DNA from: Candidatus Methylomirabilota bacterium
GTDB lineage: Bacteria; Methylomirabilota; Methylomirabilia; Rokubacteriales; CSP1-6
Length of the DNA stretch: 49,775 nt
Direction: 5' to 3'
Assembly (NCBI GenBank): GCA_036001065.1
Contig: DASYUQ010000123.1
Span: forward strand, 1 to 49,775
Shown: in pieces, positions 7,310 to 14,237 of the stretch
How positions within the stretch are numbered: the stretch's first letter is position 1
Layout of the letters: the number at the start of each line of letters is the position of its first letter
The notes under the pieces: model-generated
The model's database searches: none
Told to the model about the DNA's origin: nothing
What the model saw: only the letters and a program-made list of their open reading frames with translations
Made by a program: the position numbers and the translations under genes

Positions 7310-8248
7310 TCAGCCCAGCGGTCCCGCGTGGGCCTCCAGCAGGCTCCACGCCCTGGTCCCGAAGACCGTCTTCCAGCGGGCGTAGAAGGGGCCGAGCCGG
7401 GGGCGGAAGCTCGCCGCGTCGGCCTCGTTGAAGACCATGCCCCGCCGGGCCAGCCGCTCGGCGAGCGCGAGGTTGAGCGCGTCGGTGTCGCGGCGCTGCC
7501 GGATCGCGTACTGCGCCGCCGTGCGCTCGATGACCACCCGCACGTCCTGAGGGATCGCCTTCCAGGCCGCCAGGTTCGCCAGGAGGTTGAATCCGGACCA
7601 CATGTGGTTGGTGACGCTCACGTAGCGCTGGACCTCCCACAGCCGGTTGAACTCGATGACGACGAGCGGATTCTCCTGGGCCTCGACGACGCCCGCCTGC
7701 AGGGCCCCGTAGAGCTGGTTGAGGTTGATGGCCCTGGGCTTGGCCCCCAGGGACTCGAAGAAGTCGATGAAGAGCCTCCCGGCGGGCGTCCGGATGGTGA
7801 GGCCGACGAGGTCGTCGGCGTCGCGGATGGGGCGCGTGCGCGTGGAGATCTGGCGGAAGCCGTTCTCGAAGGTCGCGCGGGGAAGTGCCCAGAGACCCCG
7901 GGCGGCCATCTCCCCGCGGAGGTAGTCGCCGAACGCGCCGTCCATGACCGCGAACACGTGCGCGTGGCTCCGGAAGGCGAAGGGCAGGCCCTGCATCTCG
8001 GCGACCGGCACCACGGCCCCGATGAGGCCGCCCATCAGTGTGAAGAAGTGGAGCTCGCCGGCCAGCAGGAGCTGGAGCGCGGCGGGATCGCCGCCGGGGA
8101 TCCCGTTGTTCTGCGCGCAGGTCTCGACCTCGAAGCGGCCCCCGGTCTCGGCGCCGACGGCCGCCCACATCTCGGTGAGCCACCGGTGGAGCGGGCTCGC
8201 GGCCGGTTGATTGTGGTACTGCGTGTAGCGCAGGCCCGCCGGGGCCAT
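7310..8248 (-). CDS. DctP-like TRAP substrate-binding protein without signal peptide
   Basis: 312 residues starting MAPAGLRYTQYHNQPAASPL. The body matches the DctP family: the TIRTPAGRLF stretch carries the arginine (R153) that usually pairs with a carboxylate ligand, followed by the dimer helix region. Secreted DctP proteins begin with a signal peptide, and here the mature-like sequence starts almost at once. It would therefore stay in the cytoplasm unless translation starts elsewhere. No TRAP membrane genes (DctQ, DctM) are nearby. Instead the gene is last in an ABC operon, coupled to the preceding gene through TGATG. The 38-base tandem duplication at its 5' end may have removed or displaced its original start. 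Confidence 0.8.
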   Translation of the reverse strand: MAPAGLRYTQYHNQPAASPLHRWLTEMWAAVGAETGGRFEVETCAQNNGIPGGDPAALQLLLAGELHFFTLMGGLIGAVVPVAEMQGLPFAFRSHAHVFAVMDGAFGDYLRGEMAARGLWALPRATFENGFRQISTRTRPIRDADDLVGLTIRTPAGRLFIDFFESLGAKPRAINLNQLYGALQAGVVEAQENPLVVIEFNRLWEVQRYVSVTNHMWSGFNLLANLAAWKAIPQDVRVVIERTAAQYAIRQRRDTDALNLALAERLARRGMVFNEADAASFRPRLGPFYARWKTVFGTRAWSLLEAHAGPLG

Positions 8249-8288
8249 CAGTGGTACCGCGTGTAGCGCAGGCCCGCCGGGCCCATCA
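8213..8288. repeat. 38-bp tandem duplication at a gene junction
   Basis: Bases 8213-8250 and 8251-8288 are identical at 36 of 38 positions. On the minus strand each unit carries a TGATG stop/start overlap followed by codons for a PAGLRYTxYH peptide. The first unit therefore encodes a free 12-residue peptide ending at the second TGATG, and the second unit begins the DctP-like protein. Confidence 0.85.
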
Positions 8289-8603
8289 CTGGGGCGCGAT
8301 CCGCCGCACCCAGTAATGGCGCGCGATCCGCCAGACGTCGTCCGCGCGGACGCGGTTGATCAGCACGGAGGTGCCCCGCACCCCGCTCACCACGCCGTAG
8401 CCCTGGAACAGCCGGATGTGGAAGTCCTCGGGCACGAACGGGAGCGTGACCACGATGTTCACCAGGGCCTCCCGGTCCAGCGCGCGCGCGAGGGCGGCAT
8501 CGATCCGTCCGGGCGCCGTGAGGCGGACGAAGGCCTCGCCGGCGCCCCACAGCGCGGCGACGACGAGGAGGAACGCCAGCGTGCGGCGCGGCACCGCGAT
8601 CAC
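8286..8603 (-). CDS. Small membrane-anchored protein of unknown function in an ABC operon
   Basis: 105 residues from a GTG whose GTGA overlaps the stop of the preceding permease. Residues 9-25 form one hydrophobic segment (LAFLLVVAALWGAGEAF), either an uncleaved anchor or a signal peptide, followed by a basic/aromatic domain ending WRIARHYWVRRIAPQ. I do not recognise the family. It is too short and has too few helices for a TRAP DctQ subunit. Tight overlap at both ends means it is co-translated with the ABC permeases and the DctP-like protein. Confidence 0.65.
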   Translation of the reverse strand: MIAVPRRTLAFLLVVAALWGAGEAFVRLTAPGRIDAALARALDREALVNIVVTLPFVPEDFHIRLFQGYGVVSGVRGTSVLINRVRADDVWRIARHYWVRRIAPQ

Positions 8604-9373
8604 GGCGTCGTGGACACCAGGCCCCAGCGCTCGATCGTGCGGCGCTCCAGGGGCTGCAGGACCAGGCGGTCGGTGGCGAGCCAGAGGACGCCGATCGTCA
8701 GGATCCCGACCAGGATCGCGTCGGTCTGGTGGAAGTTGGCGGCGTTGTAGATGAGGAACCCGAGCCCGGTGCTGGTGGCGATCATCTCGGCGGCGATGAC
8801 CGCGCGCCAGCCGAAGCCGATGCTCATGCGAACCCCGGTGACGATGCTGGGCAGGGCGCCGGGGATCAGGACGTGGAAGATGACGTGCCGGCGCGAGCCG
8901 CCCAGCGTCAGCACCGCGTTCTCGAAGATCTTCGGCACGGTGCGCACGCCGACCAGGGTGTTGAAGAACACGAGGAAGAAGATCGTGTTAAACATGATGA
9001 ACGTCACGCTGGTCCAGCCCAGGCCGAACCAGGTGATGGCCAGGGGCAGCCAAGCGATCCCCGACAGCGCGTTGAAGAAGCCCACGATCGGCTCCACCAC
9101 GTGGGCCAGCCGCCGGCTCAGCCCTACCGCGACGCCGAGGCCCACCGCCAGCGGCAGGCTCACGGCCACGCCGATCAGCACGCGGCCCAGGCTGGCGCCG
9201 ATGTTGATCCAGAGGGAGCCGTCGCCGAGCATCTCCCAGGCCGTCCGCGCGACGTCGCCGGGTGGCGGCAGGAAGAGCGCCGGCACCACGCCCGCCCGCG
9301 TCAGCAGGGCCCAGGCGACGACGAGGGTGGCGAAGGGCAACGCGCCCCGGGCCGCGGTGGCGGCGCGCGTCAT
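8600..9373 (-). CDS. ABC transporter permease (SsuC/TauC-type), second permease
   Basis: 257 residues from the ATG at 9373, which overlaps the stop of the first permease (ATGA). Six hydrophobic segments are visible. The cytoplasmic EAA-type loop reads NAVLTLGGSRRHVIFHVLIPGALPSIVTG, which contacts the ATPase. Similarity to the upstream permease is strong across the loop and the FGWRAVIAAEM segment, so the two are paralogs and may form a heterodimer. The family imports sulfonates, nitrate, taurine, thiamine precursors or aromatic acids; the substrate here is unknown. Confidence 0.9.
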   Translation of the reverse strand: MTRAATAARGALPFATLVVAWALLTRAGVVPALFLPPPGDVARTAWEMLGDGSLWINIGASLGRVLIGVAVSLPLAVGLGVAVGLSRRLAHVVEPIVGFFNALSGIAWLPLAITWFGLGWTSVTFIMFNTIFFLVFFNTLVGVRTVPKIFENAVLTLGGSRRHVIFHVLIPGALPSIVTGVRMSIGFGWRAVIAAEMIATSTGLGFLIYNAANFHQTDAILVGILTIGVLWLATDRLVLQPLERRTIERWGLVSTTP

Positions 9374-10137
9374 CGCTGCACGAGGCCCCACCGCGCGAAC
9401 GTCGCCTGCTCCAGCGGGCGCAGCACGAAGTAGTCGAGGAGCAGCCACAGCAGCCCGATGATGGCCATCCCGAGCATGATGCGGGCGGTGAGGTGGAAGT
9501 TCTGGGCGTTGAAGATCATGAAGCCCAGACCGTTGGCCCCCACCAGCATCTCGGCGGCGATCAGCGCCCGCCAGCCGAAGGCCAGGCCCAGACGCATGCC
9601 GGTGGCGATGCTCGGCAGCGCGCCGGGGATCAGCACGTCGCGCACGATCCGCCAGCGGGAGGCCCCCAGGGTCCGCAGCGCGCTCACGTAGATGCGCGGC
9701 ACGCTCCGCACCCCCAGCAGGACGTTGAAGATGACCGGGAACAGCACCGTGTAGTTGACCGCGATCAGGATGGTCCGCTCGCCGAACCCGAACCACACCA
9801 GCATCAGCGGTAGCCAGGCGATGCCCGAGACCGACTGGAAGAAGTTCAGCAGCGGGTAGAAGAAGTCCGCCACCCGGCGGCTGAGCCCCAGCACGAGCCC
9901 GGCGGGGACGCCCACCAGCAGGCCGAGCACGGCCGCCAGCAGAATTCGCCGCAGGCTTTCCGCCACGTAGACGGGCAGGATGCCCTTGGTGACCAGATCG
10001 GCGGCCGCCGTCAGGACCGCCGAGGGCGGGGGCAGGAAGTAGTCGGGCACCGGCAGCGTCGCCGCCGCCACGCTCCACGCCCCCAGGGCGCCGGCGAGGA
10101 CGACGATCCAGGTGGCGGCGAGCTCCCAGCGCGCCAC
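9370..10137 (-). CDS. ABC transporter permease (SsuC/TauC-type), first permease
   Basis: 255 residues from a GTG at 10137. Hydrophobic segments lie near 8-28, 68-88, 105-135 and 180-240, with the EAA loop SALRTLGASRWRIVRDVLIPGALPSIATG. The start codon lies immediately after a MITE (10138-10364), so the ribosome binding site expected in the 3' end of the ATPase gene is now more than 220 bases away. If the MITE is removed, GAGGAG from the ATPase gene falls about ten bases before this GTG. The gene is intact, but its translation may depend on sequence supplied by the element. Confidence 0.9.
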   Translation of the reverse strand: MARWELAATWIVVLAGALGAWSVAAATLPVPDYFLPPPSAVLTAAADLVTKGILPVYVAESLRRILLAAVLGLLVGVPAGLVLGLSRRVADFFYPLLNFFQSVSGIAWLPLMLVWFGFGERTILIAVNYTVLFPVIFNVLLGVRSVPRIYVSALRTLGASRWRIVRDVLIPGALPSIATGMRLGLAFGWRALIAAEMLVGANGLGFMIFNAQNFHLTARIMLGMAIIGLLWLLLDYFVLRPLEQATFARWGLVQR

Positions 10138-10364
10138 CTAGTGCTCCGTCTGGGAAGTCATCTCAGGAGTCTGTCCAGCACGCGGCTCCGGGGCCGGCGG
10201 GCACGCGCGGCAGGGGTCGCCGGGATCCGTTCCCGCCCACCGGCGACGGACCTGGCGTCCCGAGGTGGAGCCCAGCCGCAACGGGGCAGCGGACGCCGGC
10301 CGCGTGGTCCCGCGACCCCTGCCGCGTGTGCCCGCCGGGCTCGGCGCGCGGGCACGGACACTAG
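10138..10364. mobile_element. Hairpin MITE, copy 1 (CTAG-flanked, right end eroded)
   Basis: The left end starts CTAGTGCTCCGTCTGGGAAG, the exact inverse of the right end of the copy at 24250-24510. The interior is clearly related to that copy, including shared blocks around GGTGGAGCCCAGCCGC and GTGGTCCCGCGA. Two long internal arms (GCGGGCACGCGCGGCAGGGG and its near-complement CCCCTGCCGCGTGTGCCCGC) make a large hairpin. The right end keeps only a remnant before CTAG at 10361-10364. No transposase is encoded. The CTAG at the right end also supplies the TAG stop of the ATPase gene. Confidence 0.8.
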
Positions 10365-11152
10365 GCCGTCTCCTCGCCGCCCACTTCTTCGCGCACCAGC
10401 CGCAGCACGTGCTCCTTGGTGGCGGCGAAGGCGGAATCGGACGTGAACATCTTCCACGTGCGTCCCTCCCGCGGGATCTTCACCGGCACCAGCGACTTCA
10501 CCCGGCCGGGCCGGCGCGACAGGATGCAGCAGCGGTCGCCCAGGAAGACGGCCTCCTCGACGTTGTGGGTCACGAAGAGGATCGTCTTGCGGGTGGCCAG
10601 CGCGATCGCGTTCAACTCCTCCTGGAGCGTGATGCGGGTCTGGGCGTCCACCGCGGCGAAGGGCTCGTCCATCAGCATCACCTGAGGGTTGGCGGCCAGC
10701 GTCCGGGCCACGGCGACGCGCTGCTTCATGCCCCCGGACAGCTCGTGGGGATACTTCTGCTCGAAGCCGGCCAGCCCGATCAGGTCCACGAAGCGCCGAA
10801 CGGCGGCGGCGCGCTCGGCCCGGGGAACGCCCTGGATCTCGAGGCCGTGGGCGATGTTCCGCTCCACCGTCCGCCACGGCAGGATGGCGAACTCCTGGAA
10901 GACGACGCCGCGGTCGCGGCCCGGGCCCGTCACCGGCTGGGAGTCGAGCAGGATCTGCCCCCGCGTGGGCGGGATGAGCCCGGCCAGGATGTTGAGCAGC
11001 GTCGTCTTGCCGCACCCGCTGGGGCCCACCACGGTGAGGAACTCGCCCTCCGGCACCTCCAGATCGAGCCCGTCGAGCGCGACCACCCGCTCGCGCGTGA
11101 AGGGGTTGACGTACTCGTGCCCGACGCCCCGGAGCGTGATCTTCGGAGGCAC
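10361..11152 (-). CDS. ABC transporter ATP-binding protein (SsuB/TauB-type)
   Basis: 263 residues from the GTG at 11152; an open frame continues upstream into the binding-protein gene but is not needed. Walker A is GPSGCGKTT (residues 43-51), followed by a Q-loop in VVFQEF, the signature LSGGMKQRVAVART, Walker B VMLMDEP with its D-loop, and the switch His in FVTHN. It powers the two SsuC-type permeases from the cytoplasmic side. Its TAG stop lies in the CTAG end of a MITE, so the insertion left the protein intact while separating it from the next gene. Confidence 0.93.
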   Translation of the reverse strand: MPPKITLRGVGHEYVNPFTRERVVALDGLDLEVPEGEFLTVVGPSGCGKTTLLNILAGLIPPTRGQILLDSQPVTGPGRDRGVVFQEFAILPWRTVERNIAHGLEIQGVPRAERAAAVRRFVDLIGLAGFEQKYPHELSGGMKQRVAVARTLAANPQVMLMDEPFAAVDAQTRITLQEELNAIALATRKTILFVTHNVEEAVFLGDRCCILSRRPGRVKSLVPVKIPREGRTWKMFTSDSAFAATKEHVLRLVREEVGGEETA

Positions 11153-11175
11153 GCCGGCTCGCCGCGCCCTTAGGC

Positions 11176-12186
11176 TCAGGGCACCGGCTTGAGGTCCGAG
11201 AAGAGCTGCGGGTGCGACTTCATCACCTTCTCGATGAAGCGCAGCTCGATCCCCTGCTGCCAGGGGATCGCCGCCCGGAGCTTCTTCTGCTCGATCAGGA
11301 TCCCGACGTTCTCCTCCCAGGCCGCCACCGTGTGCGGGGTGATGCGGGGATCGAAGGTCATGTGGCGGATGGCCTGCTTGGCGACGGCCGCGTCCAGGCC
11401 CGTGACCCAGCGGGTGGCGATCTCCGCCGCCTCGTCGAGATGCTGCCGCGTGTACTGGGCCGCTTCGGCCATGGCGACGACGTAGCGTTCCACCAGCTCG
11501 GGGCTCTTGTCGATGACGTCGTTGCGGATGGCCATGTTGATGTAGTAGCCGATGTGCCCCCCGCCGCGCGACACCAGCACGGCATCCGCGACCCGCGCCT
11601 GGACGAGCGATCCGAACGGCTCCCAGCAGGCGACCGCGTCCACCCCGCCGCCCTGGAGCGCCGACACGAGGTTGCCGGGCGGGACGTTCAGGAGGTTCAC
11701 CTTCTCGCGGGAGAGCCCTTTGCGCTTGAGGACCACGCCGAGGTACTCGTCGGCGGTGCCGCCGACCGGCGTGCCGATCTTGCGGCCGGCCAGATCCTCG
11801 ACCTTGGTGATGCCCGTGCCCTTCCGGGTCCAGATGCTGACGGGGTCGTCGGAGTACCGGCTGTTGCGGTCGCCCATCAGCCCCACCACGCCCCGGGCGC
11901 CCATCCCGCGCTCGACGGCCACGGGGAAGTTGGAGTAGGCGGAGCCGATGATCTGGGCCTCCCCCGCCTGCAGCGCCTTGGCCATCTCCTGGCCGGTGTT
12001 CAGGACTTTCAGCTTCAGGTCGATGCCGTGCTTGAGGAAGATGCCCTTCTCCACGCCCACGAAGCTGGGGACGTGGTTCATGTTGCCGCCCACCGCGGCC
12101 GCCATCGGCGCCGGCTGCTGCGCCGGTGTCGGCCCGGCCATCGCCAGGACGGCGACCAGAACTCCCACGGACAGGACTCGGTTCAT
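11176..12186 (-). CDS. ABC transporter substrate-binding protein (NMT1/TauA/SsuA-type)
   Basis: 336 residues from the ATG at 12186, with AAGGAG nine bases upstream. The signal peptide is MNRVLSVGVLVAVLAMAGPT, probably cleaved after TPAQ. The mature domain has features of the NMT1-like periplasmic fold: FVGVEKGIFLKHGIDLKLKV, EMAKALQAGEAQIIG, GRKIGTPVGGTADEYL and DAVACWEPF. It captures a small organic solute in the periplasm for the ATPase and two permeases encoded just downstream. The nitrate/sulfonate/taurine grouping is by fold, and the ligand cannot be named. Confidence 0.9.
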   Translation of the reverse strand: MNRVLSVGVLVAVLAMAGPTPAQQPAPMAAAVGGNMNHVPSFVGVEKGIFLKHGIDLKLKVLNTGQEMAKALQAGEAQIIGSAYSNFPVAVERGMGARGVVGLMGDRNSRYSDDPVSIWTRKGTGITKVEDLAGRKIGTPVGGTADEYLGVVLKRKGLSREKVNLLNVPPGNLVSALQGGGVDAVACWEPFGSLVQARVADAVLVSRGGGHIGYYINMAIRNDVIDKSPELVERYVVAMAEAAQYTRQHLDEAAEIATRWVTGLDAAVAKQAIRHMTFDPRITPHTVAAWEENVGILIEQKKLRAAIPWQQGIELRFIEKVMKSHPQLFSDLKPVP

Positions 12187-12221
12187 CGCTCTTGTCTCCT
12201 TGGCTGAGTGATCGGTCACCA

Positions 12222-12875
12222 TCACCGTCCCTCCACGCCGCCGGCGCGCGCCCCGCCGCATACGCGGCAAGCATACTCGTCCAGCGCACGCGCCGTCACG
12301 CCGACCGCCCGATGCTGACGGCGGTTCACCTCGTCCGGCTCGAGCTCGGTGCGGAACGAGTCGTTGAGCCGGTTGATCATGTTGAAGAGCGCCGCGGCCA
12401 TCGAGATCTCCACGATCTCCGCGTCGGTGAAGTGCCGGCGCATCTCCGCCCAGGCCGCGTCGTCGTTCTTGGCGGTGTTGAGGGTCAGGGCCTCCGCCCA
12501 GCGGAGGACGGCCCGGTCGCGCGCGTCGAAGAGCGCGCTGGCCGCATAATCGCCTTGCAGGGCGGCGAACTCGGCATCGGTCAGTCCCAGGGCTTGACCA
12601 AGCACCCGGTTGTGCTCGGTTCAGTAGCGGCAGCCGTTGACGGTCGAGGTCTTCAGCACCGCGAGGTTTCTCAGCCGCGGCGATGACACCGCCCCGGCCC
12701 GGGGCTGGCGGATGGCCGCCACCAGCGGCAGGAACCACTTGGCCAGGCCCGGGCTGTGGGCCACGATCCGCAAGAGGTTCGCCACCCGCCCCAGCATCTC
12801 GGTGGACGCCGCGAACACCTCCGCCACCGGGCCGGTCGCTTCCTCGTCGGTGATGCCCCGGATCCGCTGCGCCAT
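12222..12875 (-). CDS. AhpD/carboxymuconolactone-decarboxylase-like selenoprotein (in-frame TGA read as Sec85)
   Basis: The frame opens at ATG 12875 with GGGAGG upstream, runs 84 codons to NGCRY, meets a TGA at 12623-12621, and continues in the same frame for 132 codons (TEHNRVLGQALGLTDAEFAAL onward). Relatives of this family normally read NGCRYCTEHN here, so the TGA stands exactly where the second, peroxide-reactive Cys of the CxxC pair belongs, giving C82-R-Y-U85-T-E-H88. Both flanks look healthy, and a SECIS-like hairpin follows the TGA. In AhpD-like enzymes this pair reduces peroxides or disulfides. The mature product would be 217 residues, with a further CxxC (CRVC) near the C-terminus. 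No SelA, SelB or SelC gene is in the window. The alternative is a pseudogene with a point nonsense mutation, which I consider unlikely. It lies between the ABC operon and a divergent LivK-type gene. Confidence 0.85.
12587..12609 (-). promoter_or_regulatory. Bacterial SECIS-like hairpin downstream of the recoded TGA
   Basis: On the mRNA, starting 12 bases after the UGA, CCGGG, a bulged U, GCUU, the loop GGUC, AAGC and CCUGG fold into nine pairs (one G-U) with a single bulged U on the 5' side. The loop starts 22 bases after the UGA and opens with GG. The Escherichia coli fdhF element has the same plan: a bulged U, a short upper stem and a GGUC-containing loop recognised by SelB. A competing nine-pair stem, ACCGAGCAC with GUGCUUGGU (12620-12597), overlaps it. 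Confidence 0.8.
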
Positions 12876-12942
12876 GCTCGCCTCCCCGCCCGGCCCCGGC
12901 GGGGGCCGGCGCGCCCCACTTGATACCACAACCCGCGTGTCC

Positions 12943-12971
12943 TTGCGGGGCCTCCGCGCGCGTGCTAGGCT
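12943..12971 (+). promoter_or_regulatory. Likely promoter of the 13.0-17.2 kb operon
   Basis: TTGCGG (12943-12948), a 17-base spacer and TAGGCT (12966-12971), placed about 40 bases before the ATG at 13011. GGAGGTG follows at the usual distance. The weak TAGnnT form of the -10 box resembles that proposed at 3624-3629. Confidence 0.5.
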
Positions 12972-13010
12972 GCGCGCCTCCGCCGTCCAATCCCGTCCGG
13001 AGGTGCGACA

Positions 13011-14237
13011 ATGCGCTTCATCGCGATCTCGATCGCGCTCGTGTCGCTGGCGCTGGCGACACCGGTCCGCGCCACCGCGGCCGAGCCGATCCGCGTGGGC
13101 TACCTGGGGCCGCTCACGGGCATCTTCGCCCAGGCCGGCAAGGACATGCTCGAGGGCCTCAAGATGGGCTTCGAGCAGGCCGGCTACCAGGCGGCCGGGC
13201 GGAAGATCGAGCTGCTCGAGGAGGACACCGAGGGCAACCCGGCCACGGCCCAGGCCAAGTACCGCAAGCTCGCCCAGCAGGACCGGATCCACGTGCTGGC
13301 CGGCGTGCTCCTGACCAACGTCGGCGTGTCCCTGGTAGCGCCGATCGAGCGGGACGGGATCCCGACGCTCTTCCTCACCACGCCTGACGAGCTCACCAAG
13401 CGCCGGCGGCCGCAGTGGATCATGCGCTCGAACTTCAGCGCCAGCCAGCCCATGCACGCGCTCGGCGACTACGCGGCCAAGACGCTCAACTACAAGCGCG
13501 TGGCCACCATCGCCATGGACAACGGCTTCGGCCACGAGGGCATCGGCGGCTTCCAGCGCGTCTTCGAGGACAGCGGCGGCAAGGTGGTGCAGAAGATCTG
13601 GGTGCCGCTCAACGCCCTGGACTTCGCGCCGTACCTGGCCCAGATCCGCCGGGACGTGGACGCGGTCGCCCAGGTCTTCGTCGCCGCCCAGGCCGTCCGC
13701 TTCGCCAAGCAGTACGGAGAGGCGGGGCTCAAGGAGCGGCTGCCGCTCATCGGCAGCGGCGTGTTCACCGACCAGTCGGCCCTCAAGTCGATGGGCGACG
13801 AGGCCATCGGGATCATCAGCTCGCTCATCTGGGCGCCGTCGCTCCCGACCAGGGCCAACGGGGAATTCATGAAGCTGGCGGCCGCCAGGGGTAACCCGCT
13901 GCCGGCCTACTTCACCGCCGTCATGTACAGCGCCGGCCGCTGGATCACCGAGGCCGCCCGCGCGCTCGACGGGCGGGTGGAGGACCGCGAGCAGTTCCTC
14001 GGCGCCCTCCGCGCGGCGATCGAGAAGACCGAGGATCCGCGGGGGCCCATCAAGCTCGACGAGTACAACAACCCCACCGAGAACGTCTATATCCTCAAGG
14101 TCGAGAAGGTCGGCGGCCGCCTGCAGAACACCGTCATCCACACGTACCCGATGGTGTCGCAGTTCTGGACGTACAAGGCCGAGGAGTTCCTCAAGACGCC
14201 GCCCTACGATCGCAACTATCCCCCGGTGAAACCATGA
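13011..14237 (+). CDS. LivK-type ABC substrate-binding protein
   Basis: 408 residues. A signal peptide (MRFIAISIALVSLALATPVR) is followed by the type I periplasmic fold: IRVGYLGPLTGIFAQAGKDMLEGLKMGFE, then IELLEEDTEGNPATAQAKYRKL. The C-terminal block TVIHTYPMVSQFWTYKAEEFLK is shared with the proteins at 18292-19533 and 22944-24167, so the three form a local subfamily. This one ends YPPVKP rather than YPPCKHC. No permease or ATPase is adjacent, so it either serves a transporter encoded elsewhere or acts as a sensor. It leads an operon with two hydrolases and an outer-membrane protein, and its stop overlaps the next start (ATGA). Confidence 0.9.
   Translation: MRFIAISIALVSLALATPVRATAAEPIRVGYLGPLTGIFAQAGKDMLEGLKMGFEQAGYQAAGRKIELLEEDTEGNPATAQAKYRKLAQQDRIHVLAGVLLTNVGVSLVAPIERDGIPTLFLTTPDELTKRRRPQWIMRSNFSASQPMHALGDYAAKTLNYKRVATIAMDNGFGHEGIGGFQRVFEDSGGKVVQKIWVPLNALDFAPYLAQIRRDVDAVAQVFVAAQAVRFAKQYGEAGLKERLPLIGSGVFTDQSALKSMGDEAIGIISSLIWAPSLPTRANGEFMKLAAARGNPLPAYFTAVMYSAGRWITEAARALDGRVEDREQFLGALRAAIEKTEDPRGPIKLDEYNNPTENVYILKVEKVGGRLQNTVIHTYPMVSQFWTYKAEEFLKTPPYDRNYPPVKP

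Noticed and set aside
8286-8603. Small TRAP membrane subunit (DctQ)
   Set aside because: It has one hydrophobic segment and 105 residues, whereas DctQ has four helices and about 160 residues.
12222-12605. Separate 127-residue CMD-family gene starting at 12605
   Set aside because: It lacks the first half of the domain and the CxxC site and has no ribosome site. It joins in frame to the upstream half through a TGA at the Cys position.
12597-12620. Taking the ACCGAGCAC/GUGCUUGGU stem as the SECIS element
   Set aside because: Its loop starts only ten bases after the UGA and lacks a G in the first two positions, unlike known bacterial elements. The overlapping GGUC-loop hairpin fits better.
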